Origin: Microbacterium sp. SZ1 | GTDB taxonomy: Bacteria; Actinomycetota; Actinomycetes; Actinomycetales; Microbacteriaceae | Assembly: GCF_002362255.1 (NCBI RefSeq) | Contig: NZ_LPVV01000007.1 | Coordinates: 1-64,000, forward strand | DNA length: 64,000 nucleotides | Direction of reading: 5' to 3' | Part shown: piece by piece, positions 43,104-51,669 of the stretch | Numbering within the stretch: position 1 is the stretch's first letter | How the letters are laid out: every line of letters begins with the position of its first letter | The notes under the pieces: model-generated | Database searches by the model: none | What the model was told of the DNA's origin: nothing | What the model saw: only the letters and a program-made list of their open reading frames with translations | Translations under genes and position numbers: made by a program

Positions 43104-44776
43104 GCGGCATCCGATCCGAATCGCGCGCGCTGCGCATCCGCGAGGTGCTGCGGCTCGCACAGCCGCCGCTCCTGCGTTTCCTCCCCGGGCTGATCTGGGG
43201 TGTGCTCTCCGCCGGTGCCGCGGTGAGCCTGCTCGCGGTGAGCGGCTGGCTGATCGTGAGCGCGTCGATCGTCGACTCGCTCGTTCCGCTGTCGATCGCA
43301 GTCGTCGGGGTGCGGTTCTTCGCGGTGACGCGCGCCGTGACGCGGTATCTGGAACGTCTCAGCGGGCACGACGCCGCGCTGCGGCAGCTCGCCGACACCC
43401 GCGCCGACATGGTGCGGCGACTCACTCCGCTGTCGCCCGCCGGACTCGGACGCACCGACCACGGGCGGGTGCTGTCGGCTCTCGTCGACGACGTCGAGAA
43501 CCTGCAGAATCTGCCGCTGCGGGTCGTGCAGCCCTTGGCCGTGTCGGGCGTCGTCGCACTCGGCGCCGTCGGTTTCCTGTTGTTCGTGTCGGTACCTGCG
43601 GCCCTCACGCTCGCGGTGTGCCTCGTCGTCGCCGCGCTGGCCGCCATCGGGCTCGGCTGGCTGTTCGGCTCGCGGGCCGAGGCGGTCGTGTCGACCCGCC
43701 GCGGCGACCTGACCGCCGCGCTGACCGACTACATCGGCGGGCTCGACGTGCTGCTCGCCTACGGCGCAGAGCCCCAGGCGCGGGAGCGAGTGCGCGAGGC
43801 GGACGCCGCGCTGCGTCGGGCCGTGGGCCGGGCGTCGCTCGCTCAGGCCGTCGCCGCGGGAGTCGTGTCGGCCGTGGCCGGCGCGGCATCCGTCTGGGCG
43901 CTCGCGGTCGCGGCCCCCGGCCTGGCCACCGGGGCGATCGACGGTCCGTGGCTCGCTGTGGCCGTGCTCGTGCCCATGGTGGCGTTCGAGGTGTTCGGGG
44001 CGGTGCCGATCGCCGCGGCATCCTGGCGCAGCGTGCGCGCGAGCGCCGAGCGCATCGTCGACGTGCTCCCCGACCGGATGCCGGAGCAGCTGCGGTCCGA
44101 CGACGGAGCCGACACGGAGATCGACGGAACGCCCGCTCTGCGATTGCACGATGTGCGCGCGCAGTGGCCCGGCGGGGCGCCCGCACTGCGCGGCGTCGAC
44201 CTGGAGCTGCGGCCGGGGGAGCGTGTGCTGATCTCGGGGCCGAGCGGGGCTGGCAAGAGCTCACTCGCCGCAGTGCTCGTCGGTTTCCTGCGCGCGGAGG
44301 GGACGTACACGGTCGGTGGGATCTCGGCTGACGAGCTCTCGGGCCCCGCGCTGCGGCGCACGATCGGGCTGTGCGAGCAGAGTCCCCAGCTGTTCGACGA
44401 GGACGTCCGGCAGAACCTGCTGTTCGCGAGGGACACCGCGACCGACGAGGAGCTCCTCGCCGTGCTCGACCGGGTCGGGCTCGGGGAGTGGGTGCGAGAG
44501 CGCGGCGGTCTGGATGCCCGGGTGGGCGACCGCGGCGGGCTGGTGTCGGGCGGACAGGCGCAGCGCATCGCACTCGCCCGGGCGCTGCTGCGCGGATTCC
44601 CCGTCCTCGTGCTCGACGAGCCGACCGCGGGGGTGGACCCTGACGCATCGGACGCCCTGCTCGCGGACCTGCTCGGAGCGGCGGGGGAGCAGTCGGTGCT
44701 GCTCATCTCGCACGTCGCGCCGCCCGAGGGCAGCGTCGACCGCGTCGTGCGGCTGGAGGACGGTCGCACGGTCTGA
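43100..44776 (+). CDS. cydC: thiol reductant ABC exporter subunit CydC
   Basis: Second half of the CydDC exporter. 558 residues: membrane domain begins LLRFLPGLIWGVLSAGAAVSLLAVSGWLIVSASI and carries SGHDAALRQLADTRADMVRRLTPLSPAGLG; ABC domain has SGPSGAGKSSLAAVLVGFL, LVSGGQAQRIALARALLRGFPVLVLDEPTAGVD. The GTG at 43100 overlaps the cydD stop (GTGTGA context). Last gene of the operon; a palindromic repeat follows. Confidence 0.95.
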   Translation: MSGIRSESRALRIREVLRLAQPPLLRFLPGLIWGVLSAGAAVSLLAVSGWLIVSASIVDSLVPLSIAVVGVRFFAVTRAVTRYLERLSGHDAALRQLADTRADMVRRLTPLSPAGLGRTDHGRVLSALVDDVENLQNLPLRVVQPLAVSGVVALGAVGFLLFVSVPAALTLAVCLVVAALAAIGLGWLFGSRAEAVVSTRRGDLTAALTDYIGGLDVLLAYGAEPQARERVREADAALRRAVGRASLAQAVAAGVVSAVAGAASVWALAVAAPGLATGAIDGPWLAVAVLVPMVAFEVFGAVPIAAASWRSVRASAERIVDVLPDRMPEQLRSDDGADTEIDGTPALRLHDVRAQWPGGAPALRGVDLELRPGERVLISGPSGAGKSSLAAVLVGFLRAEGTYTVGGISADELSGPALRRTIGLCEQSPQLFDEDVRQNLLFARDTATDEELLAVLDRVGLGEWVRERGGLDARVGDRGGLVSGGQAQRIALARALLRGFPVLVLDEPTAGVDPDASDALLADLLGAAGEQSVLLISHVAPPEGSVDRVVRLEDGRTV

Positions 44777-44801
44777 CGGCGTCGTCACCCCGCAGGTCGT
44801 G

Positions 44802-44889
44802 GCGCGTTTCGTCTCGCTTCGCTCGCTCAACGACCGGGGGTACCCCACAGGCCGCCCTGCGAGGAGCGAAGCGACGAGACGAAACGCGG
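44802..44889. repeat. inverted pair of palindromic elements after cydC
   Basis: Left element at 44802-44840 (GCGCGTTTCGTCTCGC ... CTCAACGACCGGGGG) faces a right element ending CGAGACGAAACGCGG at about 44889. It separates convergent cydC and the 44899 gene and may terminate both. Family as at 11759-11843. Confidence 0.75.
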
Positions 44890-44898
44890 TGAATGACC

Positions 44899-45675
44899 TC
44901 AGACGCTGAGGTCGGCGCGGGGTTCCATGACGATGCCCTGCGCCTCGAACGCGCGGCGGCGCTCCTCGATGCGGCGGTGCAGCTCCACCTGCGCCTCCTC
45001 GATGAGCGTGGGGTCGAGGTCCACCATCGCCGGGTGCGCATCCCCATGGTTCGACGCGATGTACGCGTCGAGCTCAGGCCCCGACGTCCATGACGTGATG
45101 AGCGCGAAGCGCGGAGCTGTGCCCCGATGCCAGACGGCGTGCCAGAAGCGCTGCGTGTCGACGATGATCCGCGAGCCCGCGGGTAGCGGCAGCCGGATCT
45201 CGGTTGCCGGGTCGAAGCGGTCGGAGCGGAGCAGCAGCAGCGAGTCGGGGTCGTCGGTGAGGTTGTAGTACCCCCGCACGACCCATCCGGTGCCGTCCTC
45301 GTTGAGGCGGTTGTTGTCGTCCTGGTGCAGGTTGTACACGGCATCCGCGTACGTGTTGGGCTGCAGCTCGATGACGCGGCAGCGTCCGACCCCGGCGCCC
45401 GGCTCGAGCGCGCGTGCCTGCAGGGTCGGCGCGATCGCCACCTGTGACGGCACCCACACGCCGTCCTTGTCGGTGCGGGGAGGGGTGTGGTTCCAGAACC
45501 CGTTGCACTCGATGTCGCCGGCGTAGCTCGCGAGCGGGGCGAACCGCGTGATGCCCGACGAGCGCCAGCCGATGTACTGCAGGTCGAGCCATTCGGCGGG
45601 GTCGGACGCCTGGTCGTGATCGTCGAGGACCACGTATCCGGTCTCGGCGAGAGCCTCCGACGTGATGAAAGCCAT
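44899..45675 (-). CDS. putative Fe(II)/2-oxoglutarate-type oxygenase, iron-box controlled
   Basis: A 258-residue soluble protein without a recognised name. It shows a likely two-histidine-one-carboxylate iron site: H117-Q-D119 (VYNLHQDDNN) and H179 (DTQRFWHAVWHRG), followed by R185/R189, the layout of double-stranded beta-helix dioxygenases. The surrounding pattern VVRGYYNLTDDPDSLLLLRSD ... GSRIIVDTQRFWHAVWH fits such a fold. The ATG at 45675 follows GGGAGGG; a GTG three codons upstream is possible. A DtxR/IdeR-like box overlaps its promoter, so it should be made mainly under iron limitation, suggesting a role in iron acquisition or siderophore-type metabolism (inference). Monocistronic. Confidence 0.7.
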   Translation of the reverse strand: MAFITSEALAETGYVVLDDHDQASDPAEWLDLQYIGWRSSGITRFAPLASYAGDIECNGFWNHTPPRTDKDGVWVPSQVAIAPTLQARALEPGAGVGRCRVIELQPNTYADAVYNLHQDDNNRLNEDGTGWVVRGYYNLTDDPDSLLLLRSDRFDPATEIRLPLPAGSRIIVDTQRFWHAVWHRGTAPRFALITSWTSGPELDAYIASNHGDAHPAMVDLDPTLIEEAQVELHRRIEERRRAFEAQGIVMEPRADLSV

Positions 45676-45692
45676 GGTGCGCACCCTCCCGT

Positions 45693-45706
45693 TTAGGCAA
45701 TCCTAA
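45693..45706 (-). promoter_or_regulatory. DtxR/IdeR-type iron box
   Basis: TTAGG-CAAT-CCTAA, a perfect inverted repeat; on the minus strand TTAGGATTGCCTAAAC matches 13 of the first 16 bases of the consensus I recall for DtxR/IdeR sites. It contains TAGGAT, a usable -10 box, so a bound repressor would block the promoter of the gene at 44899. Confidence 0.7.
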
Positions 45707-45770
45707 CCAGGATGCCGCGGCGATGCCGGGACCCCCGGACCGGACAAAACCGCCCGGGGCCCGTCGTCGT

Positions 45771-45842
45771 CTCCTCCCCGAGTTGGCACCTCCCGCGGGA
45801 ATTCCGCGGGAATTGCGGCATCGGGTGCCAACTGAGCGGAGG
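45771..45842. repeat. long palindrome with internal CCGCGGGAATT repeats
   Basis: AGTTGGCACC (45781-45790) pairs with GGTGCCAACT (45824-45833); flanks CTCCTCCCCG and GAGCGGAGGA extend the stem partly. The loop holds CCGCGGGAATT twice, itself a palindrome around GAATTC. Between the divergent oxygenase gene and tRNA-Ser. Confidence 0.6.
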
Positions 45843-45901
45843 AAGGATGCCGCGACCTCGCCGATTCGCGCCACGGCGCGCGGTGTCGTAAGCTAGTCGG
45901 C

Positions 45902-45992
45902 GGTGACGTGTCCGAGCGGCCGAAGGTGCAACTCTCGAAAAGTTGTGTAGGGTAACCCCCTACCGTGGGTTCAAATCCCACCGTCACCGCCA
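45902..45992 (+). tRNA. tRNA-Ser (anticodon CGA), CCA encoded
   Basis: Acceptor arms GGTGACG (45902-45908) and CGTCACC (45982-45988), discriminator G and encoded CCA (45990-45992). Anticodon arm CAACT / loop CTCGAAA / AGTTG gives anticodon CGA, reading UCG. A long variable arm (TAGGGTAACCCCCTA) confirms a class II serine tRNA; the T arm GTGGG-TTCAAAT-CCCAC is intact. Confidence 0.95.
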
Positions 45993-45995
45993 TGG

Positions 45996-46021
45996 AAACC
46001 CCCGAGAAATCGGGGGTTTTT
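45996..46021 (+). terminator. tRNA-Ser rho-independent terminator
   Basis: AAACCCCCGA, loop GAAA, exact complement TCGGGGGTTT followed by a T-run. Textbook intrinsic terminator four bases after the CCA end. Confidence 0.92.
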
Positions 46022-46357
46022 CCGTTTCTCGGGTGAGGAGCGGTGCATTCGTGGTGCAGATTTTGACTGTGGACCCGCCAGCGCGCTGCCATCGTGGTGA
46101 AGTAGCTCGCAGCTCAACCAACCAGCGCCCACCTGTTGCCAGCGGGCGACCGGGAGCAAAGGACTCGCTGGTCCGCCTCGACCGCCAGCAGCACCCTGGC
46201 GGTGACGACGTCGTTGGGGACTGTTATGGGCAACATCCGATGAGCGGATCGCGCCAGCCGATTTATAACCGTATCTGGTGCCGCATCAGGAGTGCATCGC
46301 CCTGCATCGCGTGATGGGGCGGGGTTGAATAACGCGTGAGTTCGATGCGTGGTGGGG
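46022..46357. other. gene-free stretch between tRNA-Ser and the glycan island
   Basis: About 335 bp with no supported gene; frames lack codon bias and ribosome binding sites, and the composition is less GC-rich than the genes on either side. No integrase remnant or copy of the tRNA 3' end was recognised. It marks the left edge of the 46-56 kb carbohydrate island. Confidence 0.5.
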
Positions 46358-47362
46358 TCAGACTGTATTGCGTACAACGACGTGATGGTCCGCGATCTCG
46401 GCCGTCGGCCCCTCCTGCTCGCCGGCGATCCTGGCGAGCAGGAGCTCCACCGAGCGGGCGGCGACCCAGCCGAGGCCGGAGTCCACGGTCGTAAGGGCCG
46501 GGGTCGAGAAGGTCGCCTCCTCGACGTTGTCGAAGCCGATGACCGCCACGTCGCCGGGAACGGCGATGCCCTGAGCCTGGAGGGCGCTGAGCGCGCCCAG
46601 CGCCAGGGCGTCGTTCAGCCCGAAAACGGCATCAAACTCGACACCGGCGGCGATGAGATTCTCGATCGTGGAGGCCCCGGAGGCTCGAGTCCAGGGGATG
46701 GGCCCCGAGAGCAGATCGGGGTCGACCGCGAGCCCGTGTTCCCGGAGCGCAGCGCGAAAGCCGCGTGATCGCAGCGAAGCGGCGGCCGGCGCCTCGGTGT
46801 TCTCGGCGCCGAGTCCGACGATCCGTCGTCTGCCGGATGCGATCAGATACGCGGTCGCGTCATACGCGCCGCGTTCGTTGTCGACCGTGACGAAGTCGAA
46901 GCGGCGTGAATCGGCGCGGTCGCCGACCAGGACGATGGGGACGTCTGCGGTCGCCGCGGCGATGTCGTCGGCCCCGAGCGCGAGGGGGCCGAAGATGAAG
47001 CCGTCCACGGATCGGCCCTTCCCTCCGCTGAGGACGTCGAGCTCCTGAGCGCGGTCGCCGCCGGTGACCTCGACGAGCACGTTCACGCCTCGCAGCTGAG
47101 CGGCCGCGACGACCGCCTGTGCGAACTCGGAGAAGTACGGATGCGCGAGCTCGGGGATCGCCAGCCCGATCGCTCCGGTGCGCCCTGAGCTGAGGTTGCG
47201 GGCCGAGATGTTCATCTTGTAGTTGAGCTGGTGCACGGCATCCGCGATCCGCGCCTTCGTCTCCTCGCGCAGATAGCGGTACCCGTTGAAGTAGTTGGAG
47301 ACGGTCTTTTTCGACACGCCGGCGAGGCGGGCGACATCTGCCATCGTCGGCGAGCTGTTCAT
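46358..47362 (-). CDS. LacI-family transcriptional regulator of the glycan island
   Basis: A 334-residue LacI/GalR protein: HTH TMADVARLAGVSKKTVSNYFNGYRYLREETKARIADAVHQLNYKMNISARNLSSGRT, then sensor domain ending VIGFDNVEEATFSTPALTTVD. The start ATG 47362 is close to the HTH as usual. It is divergent from the GH127 gene; two palindromes of the TAGTACA...TGTACTA type between them are its evident operators. It probably represses the island until an oligosaccharide signal arrives. Confidence 0.9.
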   Translation of the reverse strand: MNSSPTMADVARLAGVSKKTVSNYFNGYRYLREETKARIADAVHQLNYKMNISARNLSSGRTGAIGLAIPELAHPYFSEFAQAVVAAAQLRGVNVLVEVTGGDRAQELDVLSGGKGRSVDGFIFGPLALGADDIAAATADVPIVLVGDRADSRRFDFVTVDNERGAYDATAYLIASGRRRIVGLGAENTEAPAAASLRSRGFRAALREHGLAVDPDLLSGPIPWTRASGASTIENLIAAGVEFDAVFGLNDALALGALSALQAQGIAVPGDVAVIGFDNVEEATFSTPALTTVDSGLGWVAARSVELLLARIAGEQEGPTAEIADHHVVVRNTV

Positions 47363-47387
47363 GGATTCAACTTTCTGCGGAAGCCTG

Positions 47388-47439
47388 TTGCGAGTCTAGT
47401 ACATCGGTGTACTATCCCTTTTAGTGCACCGGTGTACTA
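47388..47439 (+). promoter_or_regulatory. GH127 operon promoter with two LacI operators
   Basis: -35 TTGCGA (47388-47393), 16 bp, -10 TACTAT (47410-47415). Operator one TAGTACATCGGTGTACTA (47397-47414) fills the spacer and -10; operator two TAGTGCACCGGTGTACTA (47422-47439) starts at the expected transcription start. Each is an 18-bp near-perfect palindrome with one mismatched pair; centres are 25 bp apart. Confidence 0.75.
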
Positions 47440-47477
47440 CCGGGATCGCGACTTCCATCAGCTCAACGAGGAGAACC

Positions 47478-49349
47478 ATGGTCAGCGTCTCTGACTCGCT
47501 CGTCACCCCTGCGGCACCGGCACGTGCCACTGCCCTTCGCCCCGTGGATCTTCGTCGGGTGCGGCTCGACGGAGGCTTCCTCGGCGACTGGCAGCGCGTC
47601 AATCGCGAGGGCACGATCCCTCACGTGATCGAGCGTCTCGAGTCGTCTGGTGTGATCGACAACCTCCGCCGCCTCGTGGGGGAGAGCGACGCGGAGTTCC
47701 GCGGTCCGCTGTTCGCCGATTCCGACCTCTACAAGACGCTCGAGGCCATCGGCTGGGAAGCGACGCGCGGCGACGTCAGCGCGTTCCTTCCCTTCGTGGA
47801 CGACGCTGTACGCCTGCTCGCGGCCGTGCAGGAGGAGGACGGCTATCTCGACAGCTACTACCAGGGCCCGCACGCAGGAAAGCGTTTCACGGATCTGGCC
47901 CAGGGGCATGAGATGTACAAGCTCGGCCACCTCATCCAGGCGGCAGTCGCCTGGGCGCACGCCGGGCGCACGGATCTTCTGGAGATCTCCCTCCGCTATG
48001 TCGAGCTCGTGCACTCGACCTTCGGCGCCGGAGGGCGGGACGACATCGACGGCCACCCGGAGATCGAGACGGCGCTCGTGGAGCTCTCCCGCCTGACCGG
48101 CGACGACAGGCATCGTCAGCTGGCCAAGCGGATGCTGGATCTCCGCGGCTATCGCACGATCGGCGAGGGGCAGTTCGGCGGCGCGTATTACCAGGACTAC
48201 ACGCCGGTGAAGGAATCCCGCGAGGCCACCGGTCACGCCGTCCGCCAGCTCTACCTGCTGGCCGGAGCGGCGGACGTCGAACTCGATGAGGCGGATGCCG
48301 GATACCGGGAGTCGCTGGACGCCCTGTGGACGAGCGTGCATGAGCACAAGATGTACGTCACGGGCGGGCTCGGTTCCCGTCACCGCGGGGAATCATTCGG
48401 CGATCCGTACGAGCTGCCCGCCGACCGCGCCTATTCCGAGACCTGCGCGGCGATCGCCAACCTGCACTGGAATTGGCGGATGCTGCTGCTCGACGGGGGC
48501 GCGCGATACGCCGACGAGATCGAGCGCGGCCTCTATAACGCGATCGCCGTCTCGACATCGGTGGACGGGAAGTCGTATTTCTACTCCAACCCGCTGCAGC
48601 TGCGATCGGGCCACACCCACGAGGAGGACGCACCGTCGACCCGACTCGACTGGTACTTCTGCGCGTGCTGCCCGCCCAACCTCGCCCGGCTGCTGTCCTC
48701 GATCACCGGCTACCTGCTCACGGAGACGGACGAGGCAGTGCAGTTCCATGTGTATGCGCCCGGAAGGTATGAAATCGAAGACGGGATCACCGCGACGGTC
48801 GCCACGACCTATCCTTGGGATGAGATCATCGAGATCGCCTTCGATGAGCCGACTGTGCGCGAGACGCACCTCCATGTACCCGCCTGGGCGAAGGGCGCGA
48901 CCCTCGCGGTAGACGGCGCCGAGCCGCATCCGGTCGAGAGCGGCTATGTTCGCGTCCCCGCCGGCGTGCGCTCGCTGACGCTGACGATCCCGGTCGAGCC
49001 CGTGTTCGAGAAAGCACACCCCTGGGTCGATGGGGTGCGCGGAACGCTCGCGCTGCGCCGAGGCCCCGTCTACTACTGCATCGAGGAAGCCGATCTCGCT
49101 GACGGCATCCGACTCGAAGACGTCGTCATCCCGGCTGCGCCTGTCGCGCGAGAGGCCGGTCGCGACGAGGCTCTAGGAGCCCCCGTCCTGACGATCGAGG
49201 ACGGCCGACGACGGGCGGCAGCGGGCGACCTGTACGCATCCGCTTCCGCGGGCGACACCACTGAGCTCGGCGACGTCCGAGCGATCCCCTACTTCCGGTG
49301 GGCGAACCGTGCCCCCGGGGCCATGCGTGTGTGGGTGCCGACGGTCTGA
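47478..49349 (+). CDS. glycoside hydrolase family 127 protein (beta-L-arabinofuranosidase-type)
   Basis: Predicted retaining glycosidase of 623 residues with no signal peptide, so it acts on imported oligosaccharides. The GH127 zinc-thiolate site is visible: E321 and C323 in YSETCAAIANLHWNWRM and C397-C398 in DWYFCACCPPNLARLL, corresponding to the Glu, Cys and Cys-Cys residues of the characterised family member HypBA1; the second cysteine region gives the nucleophile. N-terminal alpha/alpha barrel to about 410, then beta-sandwich. The ATG at 47478 follows AACGAGGAG; an earlier GTG lies in the operators. Exact sugar may differ, as GH127 has mostly unproven members. Confidence 0.9.
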   Translation: MVSVSDSLVTPAAPARATALRPVDLRRVRLDGGFLGDWQRVNREGTIPHVIERLESSGVIDNLRRLVGESDAEFRGPLFADSDLYKTLEAIGWEATRGDVSAFLPFVDDAVRLLAAVQEEDGYLDSYYQGPHAGKRFTDLAQGHEMYKLGHLIQAAVAWAHAGRTDLLEISLRYVELVHSTFGAGGRDDIDGHPEIETALVELSRLTGDDRHRQLAKRMLDLRGYRTIGEGQFGGAYYQDYTPVKESREATGHAVRQLYLLAGAADVELDEADAGYRESLDALWTSVHEHKMYVTGGLGSRHRGESFGDPYELPADRAYSETCAAIANLHWNWRMLLLDGGARYADEIERGLYNAIAVSTSVDGKSYFYSNPLQLRSGHTHEEDAPSTRLDWYFCACCPPNLARLLSSITGYLLTETDEAVQFHVYAPGRYEIEDGITATVATTYPWDEIIEIAFDEPTVRETHLHVPAWAKGATLAVDGAEPHPVESGYVRVPAGVRSLTLTIPVEPVFEKAHPWVDGVRGTLALRRGPVYYCIEEADLADGIRLEDVVIPAAPVAREAGRDEALGAPVLTIEDGRRRAAAGDLYASASAGDTTELGDVRAIPYFRWANRAPGAMRVWVPTV

Positions 49350-49406
49350 CACTTCCCACGCGGCCGGTCATCGGCCACCCTTCACCATAGAGAGAGGAAC
49401 CACGCA

Positions 49407-50690
49407 ATGAGGCGTCACATCAAGCCTTTCATCGCCCTGGCCGCAGTGTCGGCCTTGGGCATCAGCCTGGCCGGCTGCTCGACTACCGGATCGGGCGGCT
49501 CCGACGACGGAGGCGGCACCGTCACCATGTGGGTGCGCGACTCGCAGTCGCGGTTCATGCAACAGCTCGCCGACGCGTTCAACGAGAGCCACGACACGCA
49601 GGTCGAGATCACCCTGATCACCTCGGGTGACTACGTCCAGAAGTTCGGAACCGCCGCAGCAGGCGGGGATGCTCCCGACATCGCTTCGCTCGACCTCGTC
49701 TACGTGCCGTATTTCGCCTCGGTCGGGGCGCTCAGTGACATCAGCGATCAGTGGAACAGCCTCGACTACAAGGACGACATGAGTCCGGGGCATGTCGCTC
49801 AGGGCGTCTACGAGGGCGGCGTGTACTCGGTGCCGTTCACGGCAGACGTGTCGGCGATGTTCTACAACAAGGACCTCTTCCGTGCGGCGGGTCTCGACCC
49901 CGAGGCGCCGCCGACCACGATGGAGGAAGTCAAGGCCGCCGCGACCGCGATCACCGCGACCGGTGACGGCAACTACGGCTTCGCCTTCTCCGGTGCCTGC
50001 GGCGGGTGCAACATCTTCTCGATGGGCCCGTACGTGTGGGCGCAAGACGGCGACGTGCTCTCGGAGGACGGCATCGACGCGAAGTTCGACAGCCCGGAGG
50101 TCACCTCGACCCTGGAGCTGTACCGCGACATGTGGGATTCCGGCGCGATGCCTGCCCTCGTGCAGTCGGACGGCGGGTCGAACGCCGGTGACGCCTTCAA
50201 CCAGGGCAAGGTCGGTATCTATAACTGGGGCACCTTCTTCCTCAGCTCGCTCGAAGAGGAGGCGACGTTCGACTGGGGCGTCGCTCCGATCCCGGGCGCC
50301 GAGGACGGGAAGATCGGGTCTTTCGCGGGCGGTGACAACCTCACCATCCCGTCAGGCGCCAAGAACCCAGACGGCGCCTGGGAGTTCCTGGAGTGGGCGA
50401 CCGGCGAGGACGCACAGGCCGTGATCGCCGAGAACGGCGTCATGCCGACGCGACTCGACCTGCTGGAGGACCTCTACATCTCGCAGGACCCGCGGTTCCA
50501 GGTGTTCGCGGACGCTCTCGAGGTCGGGCGAGTGCCCTACAGCGTGATCGAGAACGAGATCATCAACGACCCGAACGGCGTCTGGTCGACCATGATCCAG
50601 GAATCCGTCTTCGGTCCGGGCTCAGTCTCCGACGCCCAGAAGAAGGCACAGGAGGCCGCGCAGGCGCTCCTCGACGACGCCAACAGCTGA
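49407..50690 (+). CDS. carbohydrate ABC transporter substrate-binding lipoprotein
   Basis: A 427-residue family 1 solute-binding protein (MalE/UgpB type). Signal with lipobox SLAGC (Cys23) anchors it outside. The mature N-terminus GGTVTMWVRDSQSRFMQQLADAFNESHDTQVEITLITSGDYVQKFGTAAAGGDAPDIASLDLVYVPYFASVGALSDIS is typical, as are DWGVAPIPGAEDGKIGSFAGGDNLTIPSGAKNPDGAWEFLEWATG near the C-terminus. ATG at 49407 follows GAGAGGAACC. With the next two permeases it forms an oligosaccharide importer; the ATPase (probably a shared MsiK-type) is elsewhere. Confidence 0.92.
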   Translation: MRRHIKPFIALAAVSALGISLAGCSTTGSGGSDDGGGTVTMWVRDSQSRFMQQLADAFNESHDTQVEITLITSGDYVQKFGTAAAGGDAPDIASLDLVYVPYFASVGALSDISDQWNSLDYKDDMSPGHVAQGVYEGGVYSVPFTADVSAMFYNKDLFRAAGLDPEAPPTTMEEVKAAATAITATGDGNYGFAFSGACGGCNIFSMGPYVWAQDGDVLSEDGIDAKFDSPEVTSTLELYRDMWDSGAMPALVQSDGGSNAGDAFNQGKVGIYNWGTFFLSSLEEEATFDWGVAPIPGAEDGKIGSFAGGDNLTIPSGAKNPDGAWEFLEWATGEDAQAVIAENGVMPTRLDLLEDLYISQDPRFQVFADALEVGRVPYSVIENEIINDPNGVWSTMIQESVFGPGSVSDAQKKAQEAAQALLDDANS

Positions 50691-50699
50691 CACCTCACG

Positions 50700-50727
50700 C
50701 CGGGGCGGCCGATGTCGGCCGCCCCGG
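50700..50727 (+). terminator. intercistronic hairpin after the binding-protein gene
   Basis: CCGGGGCGGCCGA, tiny loop, exact complement (13-bp stem). Same position and GGGGCGGCCG core as the hairpin at 32688 in the other ABC operon. Confidence 0.65.
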
Positions 50728-50745
50728 CTCATCCGGAGAGAGATC

Positions 50746-51669
50746 ATGACCGCACTTCAGCAAGCCACCCCTCCGACGCGGACACGCACGGATCGGATCG
50801 CCCGCCGGCGTGGGCGCCTCGGCCTCGTACTCAGCCTTCCGGCGTTCGTCCTGCTCGCGCTGTTCTTCGTGTGGCCGCTCATCCGCACGGTCGTCATGTC
50901 GTTGCATGACTGGCCCCTCCTCGGGGAGCCGGAGTTCACTGGCCTTGACAACTACTTCACGGCATTCCAGGACGCGAACTTCCTCAGGGCCGCCGGGTTC
51001 ACACTGCTGTACACGGTCGTGACGACGCCGATCCTCATCATCCTCGCGTTCCTGCTCGCCTTCCTGGTACGCGGCGGAACACGCGCCCACCGCTTCTTCC
51101 AGACCATCTACTTCCTCCCCGTGGTGATCGGGCTCGCCTCGGGCAGCTACATCTGGCTGTTCATGTGGCAGTCGGACATCGGGCCGACGACGATCCTGCT
51201 CGGCAACCTCGGGCTAGTCGACCCGACGCGCAACTTCTTCGCGGAGTTCGGTTCCGCATTCGCGATCGTGGTCGCCATGGTCACGTGGAAGGTCGTCGGG
51301 CTGCAGATGCTCCTCGTGCTCGCCGGCATCCAGGGCGTCCCGGAAGAGGTCAACGAGGCGGCCCGCATCGACGGCGCCAGCCCGTGGCAGAGCTTCTGGC
51401 ACATCACCGTGCCGCTGCTGCGTCCGACGCTCGCGCTGGTGCTCGTCTTCTCGGTCGCCGGCTCTCTGCTCGCGTTCGACCAGTTCTACATCATGACCAC
51501 CGGCGGACCCGCGGGGTCGACCATCACCGCGGTGTTCGAGATCTACCGCTCGGGCTTCGTCAAGTTCGACGTCGGCTACGCCTCGGCCCTCTCCATCCTC
51601 CTCATGCTCGCGCTCGGCGTCGTCAGCGCGGTGCAGATGCTGCTCCTCAGGAACTCGGACAACTCATGA
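50746..51669 (+). CDS. carbohydrate ABC transporter permease (MalF-type)
   Basis: A 307-residue permease with six hydrophobic segments: LGLVLSLPAFVLLALFFVWPLIRTVVMS at the N-terminus and the family EAA loop EVNEAARIDGASPWQSFWHITVPLLRPTLALVLVFSVAG, contact site for the ATPase. ATG at 50746 follows GAGAGAGATC. Its stop overlaps the second permease start (ATGA). Confidence 0.94.
   Translation: MTALQQATPPTRTRTDRIARRRGRLGLVLSLPAFVLLALFFVWPLIRTVVMSLHDWPLLGEPEFTGLDNYFTAFQDANFLRAAGFTLLYTVVTTPILIILAFLLAFLVRGGTRAHRFFQTIYFLPVVIGLASGSYIWLFMWQSDIGPTTILLGNLGLVDPTRNFFAEFGSAFAIVVAMVTWKVVGLQMLLVLAGIQGVPEEVNEAARIDGASPWQSFWHITVPLLRPTLALVLVFSVAGSLLAFDQFYIMTTGGPAGSTITAVFEIYRSGFVKFDVGYASALSILLMLALGVVSAVQMLLLRNSDNS

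Noticed and set aside
41427-44149. Long antisense frames over cydD and cydC
   Set aside because: GC-shadow frames opposite clear ABC exporter genes.
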